64,000 nt of DNA from positions 1-64,000 of the forward strand of contig NZ_AXAY01000023.1 in assembly GCF_000473045.1 (NCBI RefSeq), read 5' to 3'. The DNA is from Bradyrhizobium sp. WSM3983 (GTDB taxonomy: Bacteria > Pseudomonadota > Alphaproteobacteria > Rhizobiales > Xanthobacteraceae). The notes beneath the pieces are model-generated. The model did no database searches, was not told the DNA's origin, and saw only the letters and a program-made list of their open reading frames with translations. How positions within the stretch are numbered: position 1 is the first letter of the stretch; every line of letters begins with the position of its first letter. This document shows, in pieces, positions 16,666 through 25,154 of the stretch. A program made the translations under genes and the position numbers.

Positions 16666-17521
16666 GCAGACACATCATAGGTGGAAGGGATGGCCCACAC
16701 CCGCGGCTTGTCCATGTCGCATTTCAGCGGTTACGCATGCACGCGGCCCTGCGCCCCCGAGACCCCATAAGCCCCCTACTGCACGCACCCTTATCAGCCC
16801 GGAGCTCCAAAGGCCAAGCCATTCGCCAAGATTACCAAGTGCGTTGATCAGCGCTATGCGGGGCGGCGTTCTCCATCAGTAGACTGAAGGGTTGACGCAG
16901 TCGGTCAAGGATTCCGTTAGTATCGCACAAATGCAATTGAGGTGCGCGGCTATGGGCAAGTGAAGCAGGCAATTGATGAATATCGACGGCGGATGCGCGA
17001 GGCGCTCGCGCGCTATGGACGATCGGCGGAGCCGTTCCGGAGCACCGCAGTAAAACGCGGCGGAACCATAGGTCGTCCTTCGTGTCCAGCGCTGCCCCGC
17101 TCCCATTTCCTACCGCTTAGAATGGATTGTTCAAGGATCCTCCGGGTCCGGTTAAAGCGCCGTCATAGAGGATAAGGCGCCAATAGTGATCAAAGCAGGG
17201 CAATACCCACCAATTGATTTCCCGAGAGGACTACTAACGTTGATTTCCACGAGGGCGGGATAGTTGATGCGCTAATTACGACCTTCACAAGCGCGCGAGG
17301 CTCTGAAATGGGCTTTCTGTGCAAACTGCTCCTTGGTTGCTTTATGGCCGCCTATTGGCTGAACGGGCCTAGCCGAAACAAACGGGATCAGAGACAGCGC
17401 AGAAAATTCAGCACGAGCTGGTATGTATCTTAGACCAGCCGCCCGACTGAACGGAGCGTCCCGCGCGGCGGCTGAATTACCAACGCTTCGGAAGGGAAGG
17501 GGCATTGTTGGCCTTGCATTG
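16666..17521. other. Long gap; no gene recognised
   Basis: This is the longest empty stretch of the window, 856 bases. It has several short open frames on both strands without family resemblance. One 41-codon frame at 17308-17433 begins with a hydrophobic segment (MGFLCKLLLGCFMAAYWL) and could be a small membrane peptide, but it has no ribosome site and nothing else supports it. No terminator hairpin follows the binding protein gene. Confidence 0.4.
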
Positions 17522-18463
17522 ATGTTTCAGCACAGATGGTATGGGAGGGCGGCGCTTGTTCTCTTTCTTGGCGCCGCCGTCTTCGGCTCTCTACCGATCG
17601 ACCCCGCGGTAGGACGACCTTCGATCCCAGTTGGTCACGCGGAGACGTCCGGTGGTCCAGCGTATGTGATTTCGAGCCTCGAACAACGCAAACTGCCGAT
17701 GCGCTTCAGTTGGGCCGCGTGCCAGCCGAATTGTGGCGGCTGGATCGGAGCCGTCGGCATCGTAACCGCGGATACTTCGAACGAGTTCGATGAATTTGCT
17801 CGCGGGCGCGAGCTCTTCGGCACGACGGTCGTGCTGGATTCCGGCGGCGGTTCCGTCAACGATGCCATCGCACTGGGGCGGCGGTGGCGCAATCTTGGCA
17901 TGCTGACGACGGTCGGCACAAGCAACGACGCAAACGAGCCTACCGGCGTCGAGCCGCAGTCCTATTGCGAGTCCATCTGTGTGTTTCTGCTGCTATCGGG
18001 CAGGGTGCGTTCCGTGCCGCATGGCGCGCATGTGCGGGTGCATCAGATCTGGATGGGCGATCGCGCCGATGACGCCAAGCCTGCGACCTATAGCGCGGAC
18101 GATATGAGGATCGTGGAGCGCGACATCGGCCGGCTCGCCAAATACACGTTCGATATGGGCGGCGGGGGTGATCTCTTGTCGCTCGCGCTGAGCGTCCCGC
18201 CGTGGGAAGAGCTGCACGAACTGTCGCCCGCAGAATTGCGGCAGACCAATTTAGTAACGACTGACGAGGTAGCCGACGTACTCCGGCGAAATGACAGCGC
18301 CGCGGCCGTTGACGCAAAGGCTGGGCAGGAGGGGTTCGTGAGCGAAGCCGTCAGCGGGGAGAGACTCCCGCCGGCCGCCAAGTCGACCAAGACCGCTAAA
18401 GCCGGCGTTCCGACCGGCCTCGCAGCCGCAGCGTTGACCGGCCGCGAACCGGCTGCGGAATGA
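17522..18463 (+). CDS. Exported ClpP-fold protein of unknown function (COG3904-like)
   Basis: A 313-residue protein with an N-terminal hydrophobic segment (about 8-24) that should export or anchor it. The middle has the ClpP/crotonase-like fold signature: TVVLDSGGGSVNDAIALGR, then CESICVFLLLSGRVRSVPHGA and VRVHQIW, where the Ser in CESIC takes the place of the ClpP nucleophile. Such periplasmic ClpP-like proteins are common in rhizobia but have no known substrate. The C-terminal 70 residues are Ala/Lys/Pro-rich and probably disordered. The start at 17522 puts the hydrophobic segment first; the upstream extension to 17423 is unlikely. Confidence 0.75.
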   Translation: MFQHRWYGRAALVLFLGAAVFGSLPIDPAVGRPSIPVGHAETSGGPAYVISSLEQRKLPMRFSWAACQPNCGGWIGAVGIVTADTSNEFDEFARGRELFGTTVVLDSGGGSVNDAIALGRRWRNLGMLTTVGTSNDANEPTGVEPQSYCESICVFLLLSGRVRSVPHGAHVRVHQIWMGDRADDAKPATYSADDMRIVERDIGRLAKYTFDMGGGGDLLSLALSVPPWEELHELSPAELRQTNLVTTDEVADVLRRNDSAAAVDAKAGQEGFVSEAVSGERLPPAAKSTKTAKAGVPTGLAAAALTGREPAAE

Positions 18464-18667
18464 GCAGCGGCGTGTGCGACCGGCAGCGGCATCCCAGAGA
18501 TCGAGGAGGTACTCAATTGGTGTGCCATCGTGGAGCTCCAAAGCGGGTCCGCAGCCTCTCCCTTCACCTCGATGATCAGCACGTCCAGGCTTTCGATCTC
18601 CTCCATTGCCTGGGCGGCGGTCCCTTGCAGAGCACGGAGCTGCGTCGCGGAGATGTTGCCCGGCGCT

Positions 18668-19384
18668 TCAATTCGCTGTGGTTGATTTGACCGGAGGCGT
18701 CTGTTTCTTGATGGCGTCGAGGATTTCCCGCGCGCGAGCTATTGCAGTCTTTGGATCGACAGCATTCAAGTCATGGAGTGCAGCATCCCGATCACGTTGT
18801 GCGAAAGCGCTGCCCTCCAGAGTGGCTACTTCTGACCAGGCATACGCCTGGGTTTGATCGGCGGGCGCTCCAATGCCATCACGATACATTTGGCCCAGTA
18901 ACATCGCGGCCTGAGGCTCGCCATGATAGGCCGCCTTTTCCAGGTAGGACCTGGCCTTTCCAAAGTCAGGCAACACGAGGTTCCCATCCAGATATAGCTC
19001 GCCGAGCCGGAGCTCAGCCGGGGCGACGTCCTGGGCTGCGGCTCTGGTGTAAAACTCGACCGCCTTGGCCGGGTCGCGGGCCACGCCAAGACCAAGCTCA
19101 CTCAGATGCCCTATCCAATACTCGGCGAGCGGATCATTTTTCTTCGCGAGACTATCGAATAACTTCACCGCTGCGCGATAATCACCAGCGTTAGCATCAT
19201 GCTCCGCCTGCGCCAGTTGAGCTGGCGGTGCCATGTTCCAGTTTCGCCAGCGGAATTCCTGCGCCGCAATTCCAATTAGCAACCCAATAGCCACATAGCC
19301 GAGAAAGCCAGGGAATCGCGGCTCGTTGGGAGGCTGCGGGGGTTTCGGTTGGGCAAGTTCTCCGAGCGGCACTGGAAATTCCAT
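18668..19384 (-). CDS. Sel1/TPR-repeat protein with one membrane segment
   Basis: A 238-residue protein. Residues about 27-42 form a single hydrophobic segment (FLGYVAIGLLIGIAA) after a Pro-rich cytoplasmic start. The rest is helical repeats of the Sel1 type, seen as AEYWIGHLSELGLGVARDP, AELRLGELYLDGN and AAMLLGQMYRDGIGAPAD. Such repeats bind other proteins. Just beyond the stop, in the +1 frame, another plausible coding stretch follows (IEAPGNISATQLRALQ, MEEIESLDVLIIEVKGEA, down to about 18520), so the annotated end may be the product of a frameshift. Confidence 0.75.
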   Translation of the reverse strand: MEFPVPLGELAQPKPPQPPNEPRFPGFLGYVAIGLLIGIAAQEFRWRNWNMAPPAQLAQAEHDANAGDYRAAVKLFDSLAKKNDPLAEYWIGHLSELGLGVARDPAKAVEFYTRAAAQDVAPAELRLGELYLDGNLVLPDFGKARSYLEKAAYHGEPQAAMLLGQMYRDGIGAPADQTQAYAWSEVATLEGSAFAQRDRDAALHDLNAVDPKTAIARAREILDAIKKQTPPVKSTTAN

Positions 19385-19677
19385 TTGCGCGGTTCTATCG
19401 CCAAGGCCTGCCTCGCAATGCGATCGATAGCAGGAGCCAAAGAGCTGTAGCTATGGTTTGAAGGGACTGTATCTCATCCGTCCTCCACGCCGAGCGATAT
19501 GCCCCATCCTTGTGGGAGTCGATCACCTCTACACATTGATGAGACTATTGATCATCGCTGGAGATGAATTTGTGGGGATTGCCCACATTTGATTGATCTT
19601 GGCTCCGCTTCGCGTTCCATGTCGTCCGCCCTCGTCCAGCCGTGCGAACAGTTTAGCTATCTTGCCCCAAGAGCTCG

Positions 19678-20100
19678 CTATTGAGTCGCGAGTCTCTCGA
19701 TCTGCCGCGAGTAGCGCATTAGGCGGTCTTTCTTCTCATCGTCGCTCAACGAAGCGTTCTGCGCAACAATCGGACAGTAGGCCGTGACCATGTAGTTGAC
19801 GATCTCGTTGAAGCCAGCTTTGGGATACTTGGACTTAAGCTCCCAAATCGTGGCCATAGCGGTGTTGCCTGTCTCATCCCCTTCCAATTCCCTTGTTAGC
19901 TGCGCTATTTGCGCGGGAGTTTCCTTGATCGCCGAGCTGCTGGTGCGTGCCTGGGCGGCTGGACACTCAAAAGCAGCCGCTGGCGCCGATACTGCCATGA
20001 AGATGGCAAGGCACGGGCCAGCGAGAGCTAACAGGATTTTGCAGGATCCCAAGGAGAATACAGGTTGCACGTTTCCCCCGCAGTGATTGTACGCAGCCAT
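19678..20100 (-). CDS. Small exported protein of unknown function
   Basis: About 140 residues. After the Met at 20100 there is a short polar stretch, then a hydrophobic signal segment (ILLALAGPCLAIFMAVSAPAAA) with likely cleavage before FECP. The mature part is helical, with IWELKSKYPKAGFNEIVNYMVTAYCPIV, a pattern I associate with conserved hypothetical proteins of Bradyrhizobium. The exact start is uncertain because no good ribosome site is seen. No neighbour on the same strand suggests a function. Confidence 0.65.
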   Translation of the reverse strand: MAAYNHCGGNVQPVFSLGSCKILLALAGPCLAIFMAVSAPAAAFECPAAQARTSSSAIKETPAQIAQLTRELEGDETGNTAMATIWELKSKYPKAGFNEIVNYMVTAYCPIVAQNASLSDDEKKDRLMRYSRQIERLATQ

Positions 20101-20664
20101 CTGATGCCCACGAGGCCCAAGCTCTAAAGCAGCTATGAAGGGCGCGGGCAGGTGGATCCGCCATTTTCCACACATCGAGTTGCGATGCTTGCTCGGGATT
20201 GCTCTGACTGCCGCGTTGTTGCTGGAGATGGTGCGGTGTGGGCAGGAGCCATTGCATCTGAGAGAACGAGCGCAAGATCACGCGGACAGCGGCAACAACA
20301 ACGGCAAAACCCTGCTTTGCAGAGACTGTTACGTTCGATGCGCTTGGCTCGCATAAGCCCCGAAAACCAGGCGCGCTGCGGCCGTCCCTTCGCCCCGACG
20401 GCCACTTCCCTTCGTGCCCCGAAAGCGCGAAGCGAAGCGTCGGGTTGTCTGGCGCAATGCGATCCGCGGGCAGCGATGAGAAAGTCAGAGAGGCTCGGTC
20501 ATTCCGAAAACATGCCGGCCTGTCGCCGTTCAATTCGGAAGCCGAACTGGCTCTGTGACGCTGAGCTTGGCGCAACCGCCAAGCACCACTTGATGGACGA
20601 TCATCGCTAGTCGGCGCCTTGTTGCCGCGCAGCGACCTGTAGGGCCGGGAAGGAGCCGAGAAGT
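20101..20664. other. Gap between the exported protein gene and kup; no gene recognised
   Basis: The 564 bases hold only short or Arg/Ser-rich open frames on both strands, with no signal peptides or known motifs. The 3' end contains the AAGGAG (20650-20655) used by kup. Promoter boxes could not be assigned. Confidence 0.4.
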
Positions 20665-22581
20665 TTGTCTGATCCAAATGGAAGCTGCATGCGCAGAGAC
20701 CGGACACCAGCGACTAGCGATACAGAGCGGCGCGGCGCGGGAGGCGCACTTCCCCTGCTCAGTCTGTCCGCGCTTGGCGTTGTGTTCGGCGAGATTGGAA
20801 CCAGTCCGCTCTACACCTTCAAAACCATTCTCGGCACAGCCGAGCCATCTCCCCACGTCGTGCTCGGCGCGCTTTCACTGGTGCTCTGGACGCTGTTTAT
20901 CATCACCACCGTCAAATATGTGCTGTTTGCCATGCGCTTCGACAATGGCGGCGAGGGCGGCATTCTCGCACTAATGGCGCTGCTCGGCGTGAAGAAACGA
21001 CACCGGCCGACCCTCGTGGCCATCGGCTTGCTAGGGGCAGCGCTGATCTATGGCGACGGCACGATCACACCGGCGATATCGGTGCTGTCGGCGCTGGAAG
21101 GACTGAACATGGTGACGCCGGCGCTTCAGCCCTATGTCGTTCCGGCGGCCGTGGCGATCCTGCTCGCATTGTTTGCCATCCAGTCACATGGCACGGCGAC
21201 CATCGGACAATTGTTCGGCCCCGTGATGCTGATCTGGTTCGTGACCATGGCCGTGATGGGAATCTTCGGCATTGCGAGGCATCCGGCGGTGTTTGCCGCG
21301 CTTAATCCGGTCTACGGCCTATCGTATTTGTTCTCGAACGGCTTTAGCGGCTTTCTCGTGCTAGGTGCTGTATTTCTTTGCGTGACTGGTGCCGAGGCGC
21401 TTTATGCCGATATCGGCCATTTTGGCAGCGGACCGATCAGGTTTGCCTAGTTCGCGATCGTGTTTCCAAGCCTGATCCTGAACTATGCTGGCCAGGCCGC
21501 TCTCGTGCTCGACGGCGCGCCGATCGATGGCAATATTTTCTTCAGGCTGTGCCCCGAGAGTCTGCTGCTGCCACTGATACTGCTCGCGACCATCGCAACC
21601 ATCATTGCCAGCCAATCGATCATCACCGGCGCTTTCTCAATGACGCGACAGGCGATCCAGCTTGGCTGGCTGCCGAGACTGCTGATCAAGCAGACCTCGT
21701 CACAGGGCTTTGGTCAGATCTACATCGGCGTGGTCAACTGGCTGCTGATGATCGTGACAGTCGGGTTGACCATCGGGTTTGGAAAATCGGACAATCTGGC
21801 GGCCGCTTACGGCATCGCGGTGTCGCTGACGATGCTGTCGACATCGGCTCTGCTTTTCATTGCGATGCGCGAGATCTGGGGTTGGAGCATGCTGGCGGCC
21901 GGCTCGGTCGCCGGCTTCCTTTTTGTCGTCGACTGCACTTTCTTCCTCGCCAATCTCGTCAAGATCGCCTCGGGGGGCTACGTGCCGTTGATCTTGGCCT
22001 TGGCGGTTTACGGTGTGATGTGGATCTGGCATCGCGGCGCCGCTGCGGTTTCGCAGCGACTACATGACGTGCTGATTCCGGTCCCGGAGTTCATGGCACA
22101 GGTCGTGGCAAGGAATGTGCCTCGAGTGCCGGGCACCGCCGTGTTTCTGACTCGGACTGAACGCGACACGCCGCCGGTGATGGTGTGGCATGTCAAGCAT
22201 AACCGCGCCTTGCACGAGCACCTTCTCGTGCTGCGCCTCAAGGTGCTGTCGGTACCCTGGGTGTCCGTCACGGACCGGATCAGAATCGAGCAAGCTGCGC
22301 CCAACTTCTGGCGCGCCGAGGTCCATTACGGTTTCATGGAACGTCCGCATTTCGTCGAACTGCTCGCCCAGAGCAAGGTACTTGGATGCACCATCGATCT
22401 GTCCGACGTGACCTACTACGTCGGGCACGAGAAGGTGATCCGGCGCGCGGACGGCAAGGGCCTCCCGGCTTGGCAAGAGCGGATCTTCGCGCTCATGGAG
22501 CGCAATGCGCAGCATGTAGGCAAGTTCTTCGACCTTCCTAATGACCAGGTGGTCGAGATCGGACGCCAGATTGCGATCTAG
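20665..22581 (+). pseudogene. kup: Kup potassium uptake transporter, interrupted by an in-frame TAG
   Basis: The two halves, 20665-21450 and 21451-22581, are in the same frame and together give a 638-codon Kup protein, the usual length. The N-terminal half has ALGVVFGEIGTSPLYTFKTIL and the first seven or so membrane segments; the second half has the remaining segments and the cytoplasmic tail. Codon 262 is TAG at 21448-21450, within ALYADIGHFG...RFA-stop-F, where relatives have Trp (TGG), so one G-to-A change explains it. The rest is free of damage, which means a recent mutation or a sequencing error. TTG 20665 with AAGGAG nine bases upstream is the likely start; ATG 20689 is possible. Confidence 0.85.
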
Positions 22582-22659
22582 ATGTCAGTCTGGGTAGCAC
22601 GTGATCAGGAGTCGCAGCCGAGATGAAACGAGCCCAATGCCATCCGACAGGCGCATCGT

Positions 22660-23421
22660 TCATAGAGGTCGACGGCTCCGACGGCCGCGCAGCGAGACCA
22701 CAAACGCCAACAGCACTAAAGCTGCAAGCGAAAGCCAGATGATCGCATATCGCAGGTGACGGTCGACCAGACGCACCCGAAGCGGTCCGGGCTTCGGGAC
22801 GCCGCTCGCCGGCACCGGCGCTTCCAAATCGATGTAGAATGGTGCGACCTCCCCCCAGCCGAGCGCCTGTGCCATTGCGAGGTGATCGCGGCTGAACCAC
22901 AGGCGAGTATCGCGCTCTACGTCTGGCGTGAACGCGCCGGCCCGCTCTGGAAAACGAATGTAGCCGGTCATCATGACGGGCTTGTTGGTAATGAGGTGGG
23001 CCACCGCGCGATCCTGTTGGTCGCGGTCCTGAGTCGCGTTCGGGACGAACCCCGCGTTGATCGCCACGATTTGGCCGGTTGACAGGCGGGCGGGAAGAAA
23101 GGCCCATGTGCCGCGACCCGCAATATCGGCGCGCTCGGCGGAGGCAGAGCTGTAAACCATTGCATCCAGACGGGACTCATAGGTTGCCGTAAAGCTGACG
23201 CGTCGCAATTGGTCGGTCTCCGCCGCCAGCGCGTGCCACTGCGACGGATCGGGCAAAGGCACGGGCGCTGCGCGAACGCGTTCACCGAGGGCCGCAAGGA
23301 GCGCGTGCTCCTCGATCCGATGCTGAAGTTGCCAGATCCCCAAGCCGGCAAACAGCACCACTATCGCCACCATTAGAGTAGCGAAGCCGCCGGTCTCGTG
23401 TTGCCCAACTTTGTCAGACAT
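22660..23421 (-). CDS. SURF1-family cytochrome oxidase assembly protein
   Basis: A 253-residue membrane protein with the SURF1 layout: one transmembrane segment near the N-terminus (about 13-32, ending GIWQLQHR), a large periplasmic domain with AGRGTWAFLPARL and AINAGFVP, and a second transmembrane segment near the C-terminus (about 222-243). SURF1 helps insert heme a into aa3-type oxidases. No cox genes are in the window, so this may be an extra copy. It converges on kup with 78 bases between. Confidence 0.85.
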   Translation of the reverse strand: MSDKVGQHETGGFATLMVAIVVLFAGLGIWQLQHRIEEHALLAALGERVRAAPVPLPDPSQWHALAAETDQLRRVSFTATYESRLDAMVYSSASAERADIAGRGTWAFLPARLSTGQIVAINAGFVPNATQDRDQQDRAVAHLITNKPVMMTGYIRFPERAGAFTPDVERDTRLWFSRDHLAMAQALGWGEVAPFYIDLEAPVPASGVPKPGPLRVRLVDRHLRYAIIWLSLAALVLLAFVVSLRGRRSRRPL

Positions 23422-23525
23422 CGTAAGTCGCCAAGAGCGTCAAGACCGAGTAATCCTTGTCCTCGTGGGAAACTAAACCGATCCGGTCCGCGAAACCTTC
23501 GCGAAATGGCGAAGGTTCAATGGTG

Positions 23526-24086
23526 TCATACAGCCGCGTGTGCGGAATGATCGGCAGGAGGCGGCTCAGGCAAGTCTTCGTGTACGTCGACACGTGAGGG
23601 ATTGCTGGTGTCGAGGATAGCTTTCGCCCGTGCCATCTCTTCGGCCGTGCCATGGGCCATGACCAGAAATCCGTCCGCCTTCACAGCCGTCTCGTAATTG
23701 AGTACGCTGTCTTTCGGAATCCCGATGCTGTAAAGCGCGGCTCCCAGCGCGCTCACACCTCCAACTACGATCGCGCTCTCGATGCCAGACAGGATCACAG
23801 CGGCGAGGTATCCAAGGACAACGACGGGCCCCACCCCGCTGACGGTCACGAAGATGCCGCCAAAGAGCAAACCCCACAGACCGCCCCAGAATGTGCCGTA
23901 CTTGCCCCAGAATCTGACGCGATCGCCTGTGTTATAAAATCCAATGATCTTTTCCTCACTGTGATAGCCCTTGCCGACCAGAGTGAGTTTCTTCAAGTCG
24001 AAACCGCCTTCGGCCAGTTTCTTTGTGGCCGCCTCTGCACCCTGATGATCGGTGAAGACGGCAACGATGGCATCGTTATCAGGCAT
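23526..24086 (-). CDS. General-stress-protein-like membrane protein
   Basis: A 186-residue protein. The N-terminus (VAVFTDHQGAEAATKKLAEGGFDLKKLTLVGKG, read in parts) resembles the general stress protein 17M domain. The middle has a long Gly-rich hydrophobic region (about 72-118) that looks like a membrane hairpin, and the C-terminal part returns to a soluble ferredoxin-like stretch. Its role is unknown; relatives are often next to stress genes. The start at 24086 is preferred to 24095 because GGAAGG lies nine bases upstream of it. Confidence 0.75.
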   Translation of the reverse strand: MPDNDAIVAVFTDHQGAEAATKKLAEGGFDLKKLTLVGKGYHSEEKIIGFYNTGDRVRFWGKYGTFWGGLWGLLFGGIFVTVSGVGPVVVLGYLAAVILSGIESAIVVGGVSALGAALYSIGIPKDSVLNYETAVKADGFLVMAHGTAEEMARAKAILDTSNPSRVDVHEDLPEPPPADHSAHAAV

Positions 24087-24405
24087 CTCTTTCATCCTTC
24101 CAGCTGGTTGGCTTCGTCGTCGGTGGAAGAAGCTTATGGAATGAAAGCGAGAAGCTGAATGATCCAGAGGTTCGTCCACGTGGTATCTTTGTATCGGGGC
24201 TCGAAACGAAGGTAGCTCTTCGGGGTCAGGGACGTTAAACAAAGTCCCAACGTTTGAGCATCGAAGGCGGGCGCGCGAGCGGTCAACGACACTAGTCGAA
24301 AATTGCGATCGCTTGTGAGCGTTTGCGTCAAAAACCGTCCGCAAACTTGCAGCTCTGCGCTGTCAAACCACTTGAGCTCGGGGGGCGCATCAAAGGAGCA
24401 AATAC
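24087..24405. other. Divergent intergenic region; no gene recognised
   Basis: This 319-base stretch separates the divergently transcribed stress-type membrane protein and a small exported protein, so it should hold both promoters. I could not assign boxes. AAGGAG near 24390 serves the gene at 24406. Confidence 0.4.
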
Positions 24406-24735
24406 ATGCGAACCGCTTTTGTAGTCGTCGCCGCCGCGTTGATGGCAGCTTCCGCAGCCTCTGCGCAGAGCGCAAATTCGAGTAGCACACCGCCCTCCGG
24501 TTCAGGATCGCAGCAGAGCTCGATGCAGAATCAGGCGCCGATTGGCACCAAGATCCAGAATAATCTGCAGGCAGCCGGCTTTACCAACATACAAATCATG
24601 CCGAGTTCGTTTCTGGTGCGCGCCAAAGACCAGGATGGCAATCCTGTGATGATGGTCGTGAATCCGGATTCGGTAACGGCCATTACCGAGGTCGATCAAA
24701 CTACAGGGGCGGGAGGCCAAGCTTCCAAACCGTAG
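24406..24735 (+). CDS. Small exported protein of unknown function
   Basis: A 109-residue protein with a clear signal peptide (MRTAFVVVAAALMAASAASAQ), a Ser/Gln-rich linker to about residue 43, and a compact domain (GTKIQNNLQAAGFTNIQIMPSS..VRAKDQDGNPVMMVV, seen in parts) that resembles PepSY-type folds only loosely. AAGGAG is well placed. It stands alone on the plus strand between minus-strand genes. Confidence 0.75.
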   Translation: MRTAFVVVAAALMAASAASAQSANSSSTPPSGSGSQQSSMQNQAPIGTKIQNNLQAAGFTNIQIMPSSFLVRAKDQDGNPVMMVVNPDSVTAITEVDQTTGAGGQASKP

Positions 24736-24844
24736 ACCTCTTTCGACCCGAGCAACGCCGGCTGCAAGACGAAGGGCTTGAATCTAACGCCTATCTCTTT
24801 GCTGAAGTGCGGCGAGCCTCTCGTCAAAGATGATACTACGCGCG

Positions 24845-24873
24845 CAGCTCTTCGGCCTTTGGCCGGAGAGCTG
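24845..24873 (-). terminator. Hairpin downstream of the ten-gene minus-strand array
   Basis: Arms 24845-24857 and 24861-24873 pair over 13 bases (one G-U) around a three-base loop, 72 bases after the DUF1656 stop codon. There is no U-run straight after it, so it may be a Rho-assisted end or an RNA-stabilising hairpin. A 39-codon frame (24785-24904, minus) overlaps it but has no support. Confidence 0.35.
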
Positions 24874-24944
24874 GTGTCGCTTGCTTCGTATACTCTCGTC
24901 CATGACGCTCCTCGTGGTTAACAATGCTGGGCGCGGGTGCGAGC

Positions 24945-25154
24945 TCAGCGTGCGATTACGAGTACAGCTGAGGACAGCACGATGACATACACCGCGAACA
25001 CGAAGAGCGCCGGGTGCCAGACGTGCACTAACAAGCCGGTTCGGACCGCGATCCTGCGCAGAACGATCGTGACGAGCCACGCCGCTACCATCAGCAGGGA
25101 GATCGGTGCGACGTAGACGCCCAGCAGGTTGATCTCGACGAACCTCATCCGCAT
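24945..25154 (-). CDS. DUF1656 (AaeX-like) small membrane protein
   Basis: A 69-residue protein with two transmembrane segments (about 10-32 and 46-67) and the DUF1656 opening INLLGVYVAPISLLMVAAW. DUF1656 proteins accompany FUSC-type pumps such as AaeB together with an AaeA-like adaptor. Its start overlaps the 3' end of the FUSC gene by ten bases, so the two are translationally coupled. The adaptor expected next is missing here; a candidate lies at 55992-56879. Confidence 0.85.
   Translation of the reverse strand: MRMRFVEINLLGVYVAPISLLMVAAWLVTIVLRRIAVRTGLLVHVWHPALFVFAVYVIVLSSAVLVIAR

Noticed and set aside
21448..21450. TAG in kup read as a recoded amino acid such as pyrrolysine
   Set aside because: Nothing in the window or in the family supports recoding; Trp is expected there and one base change gives TAG.
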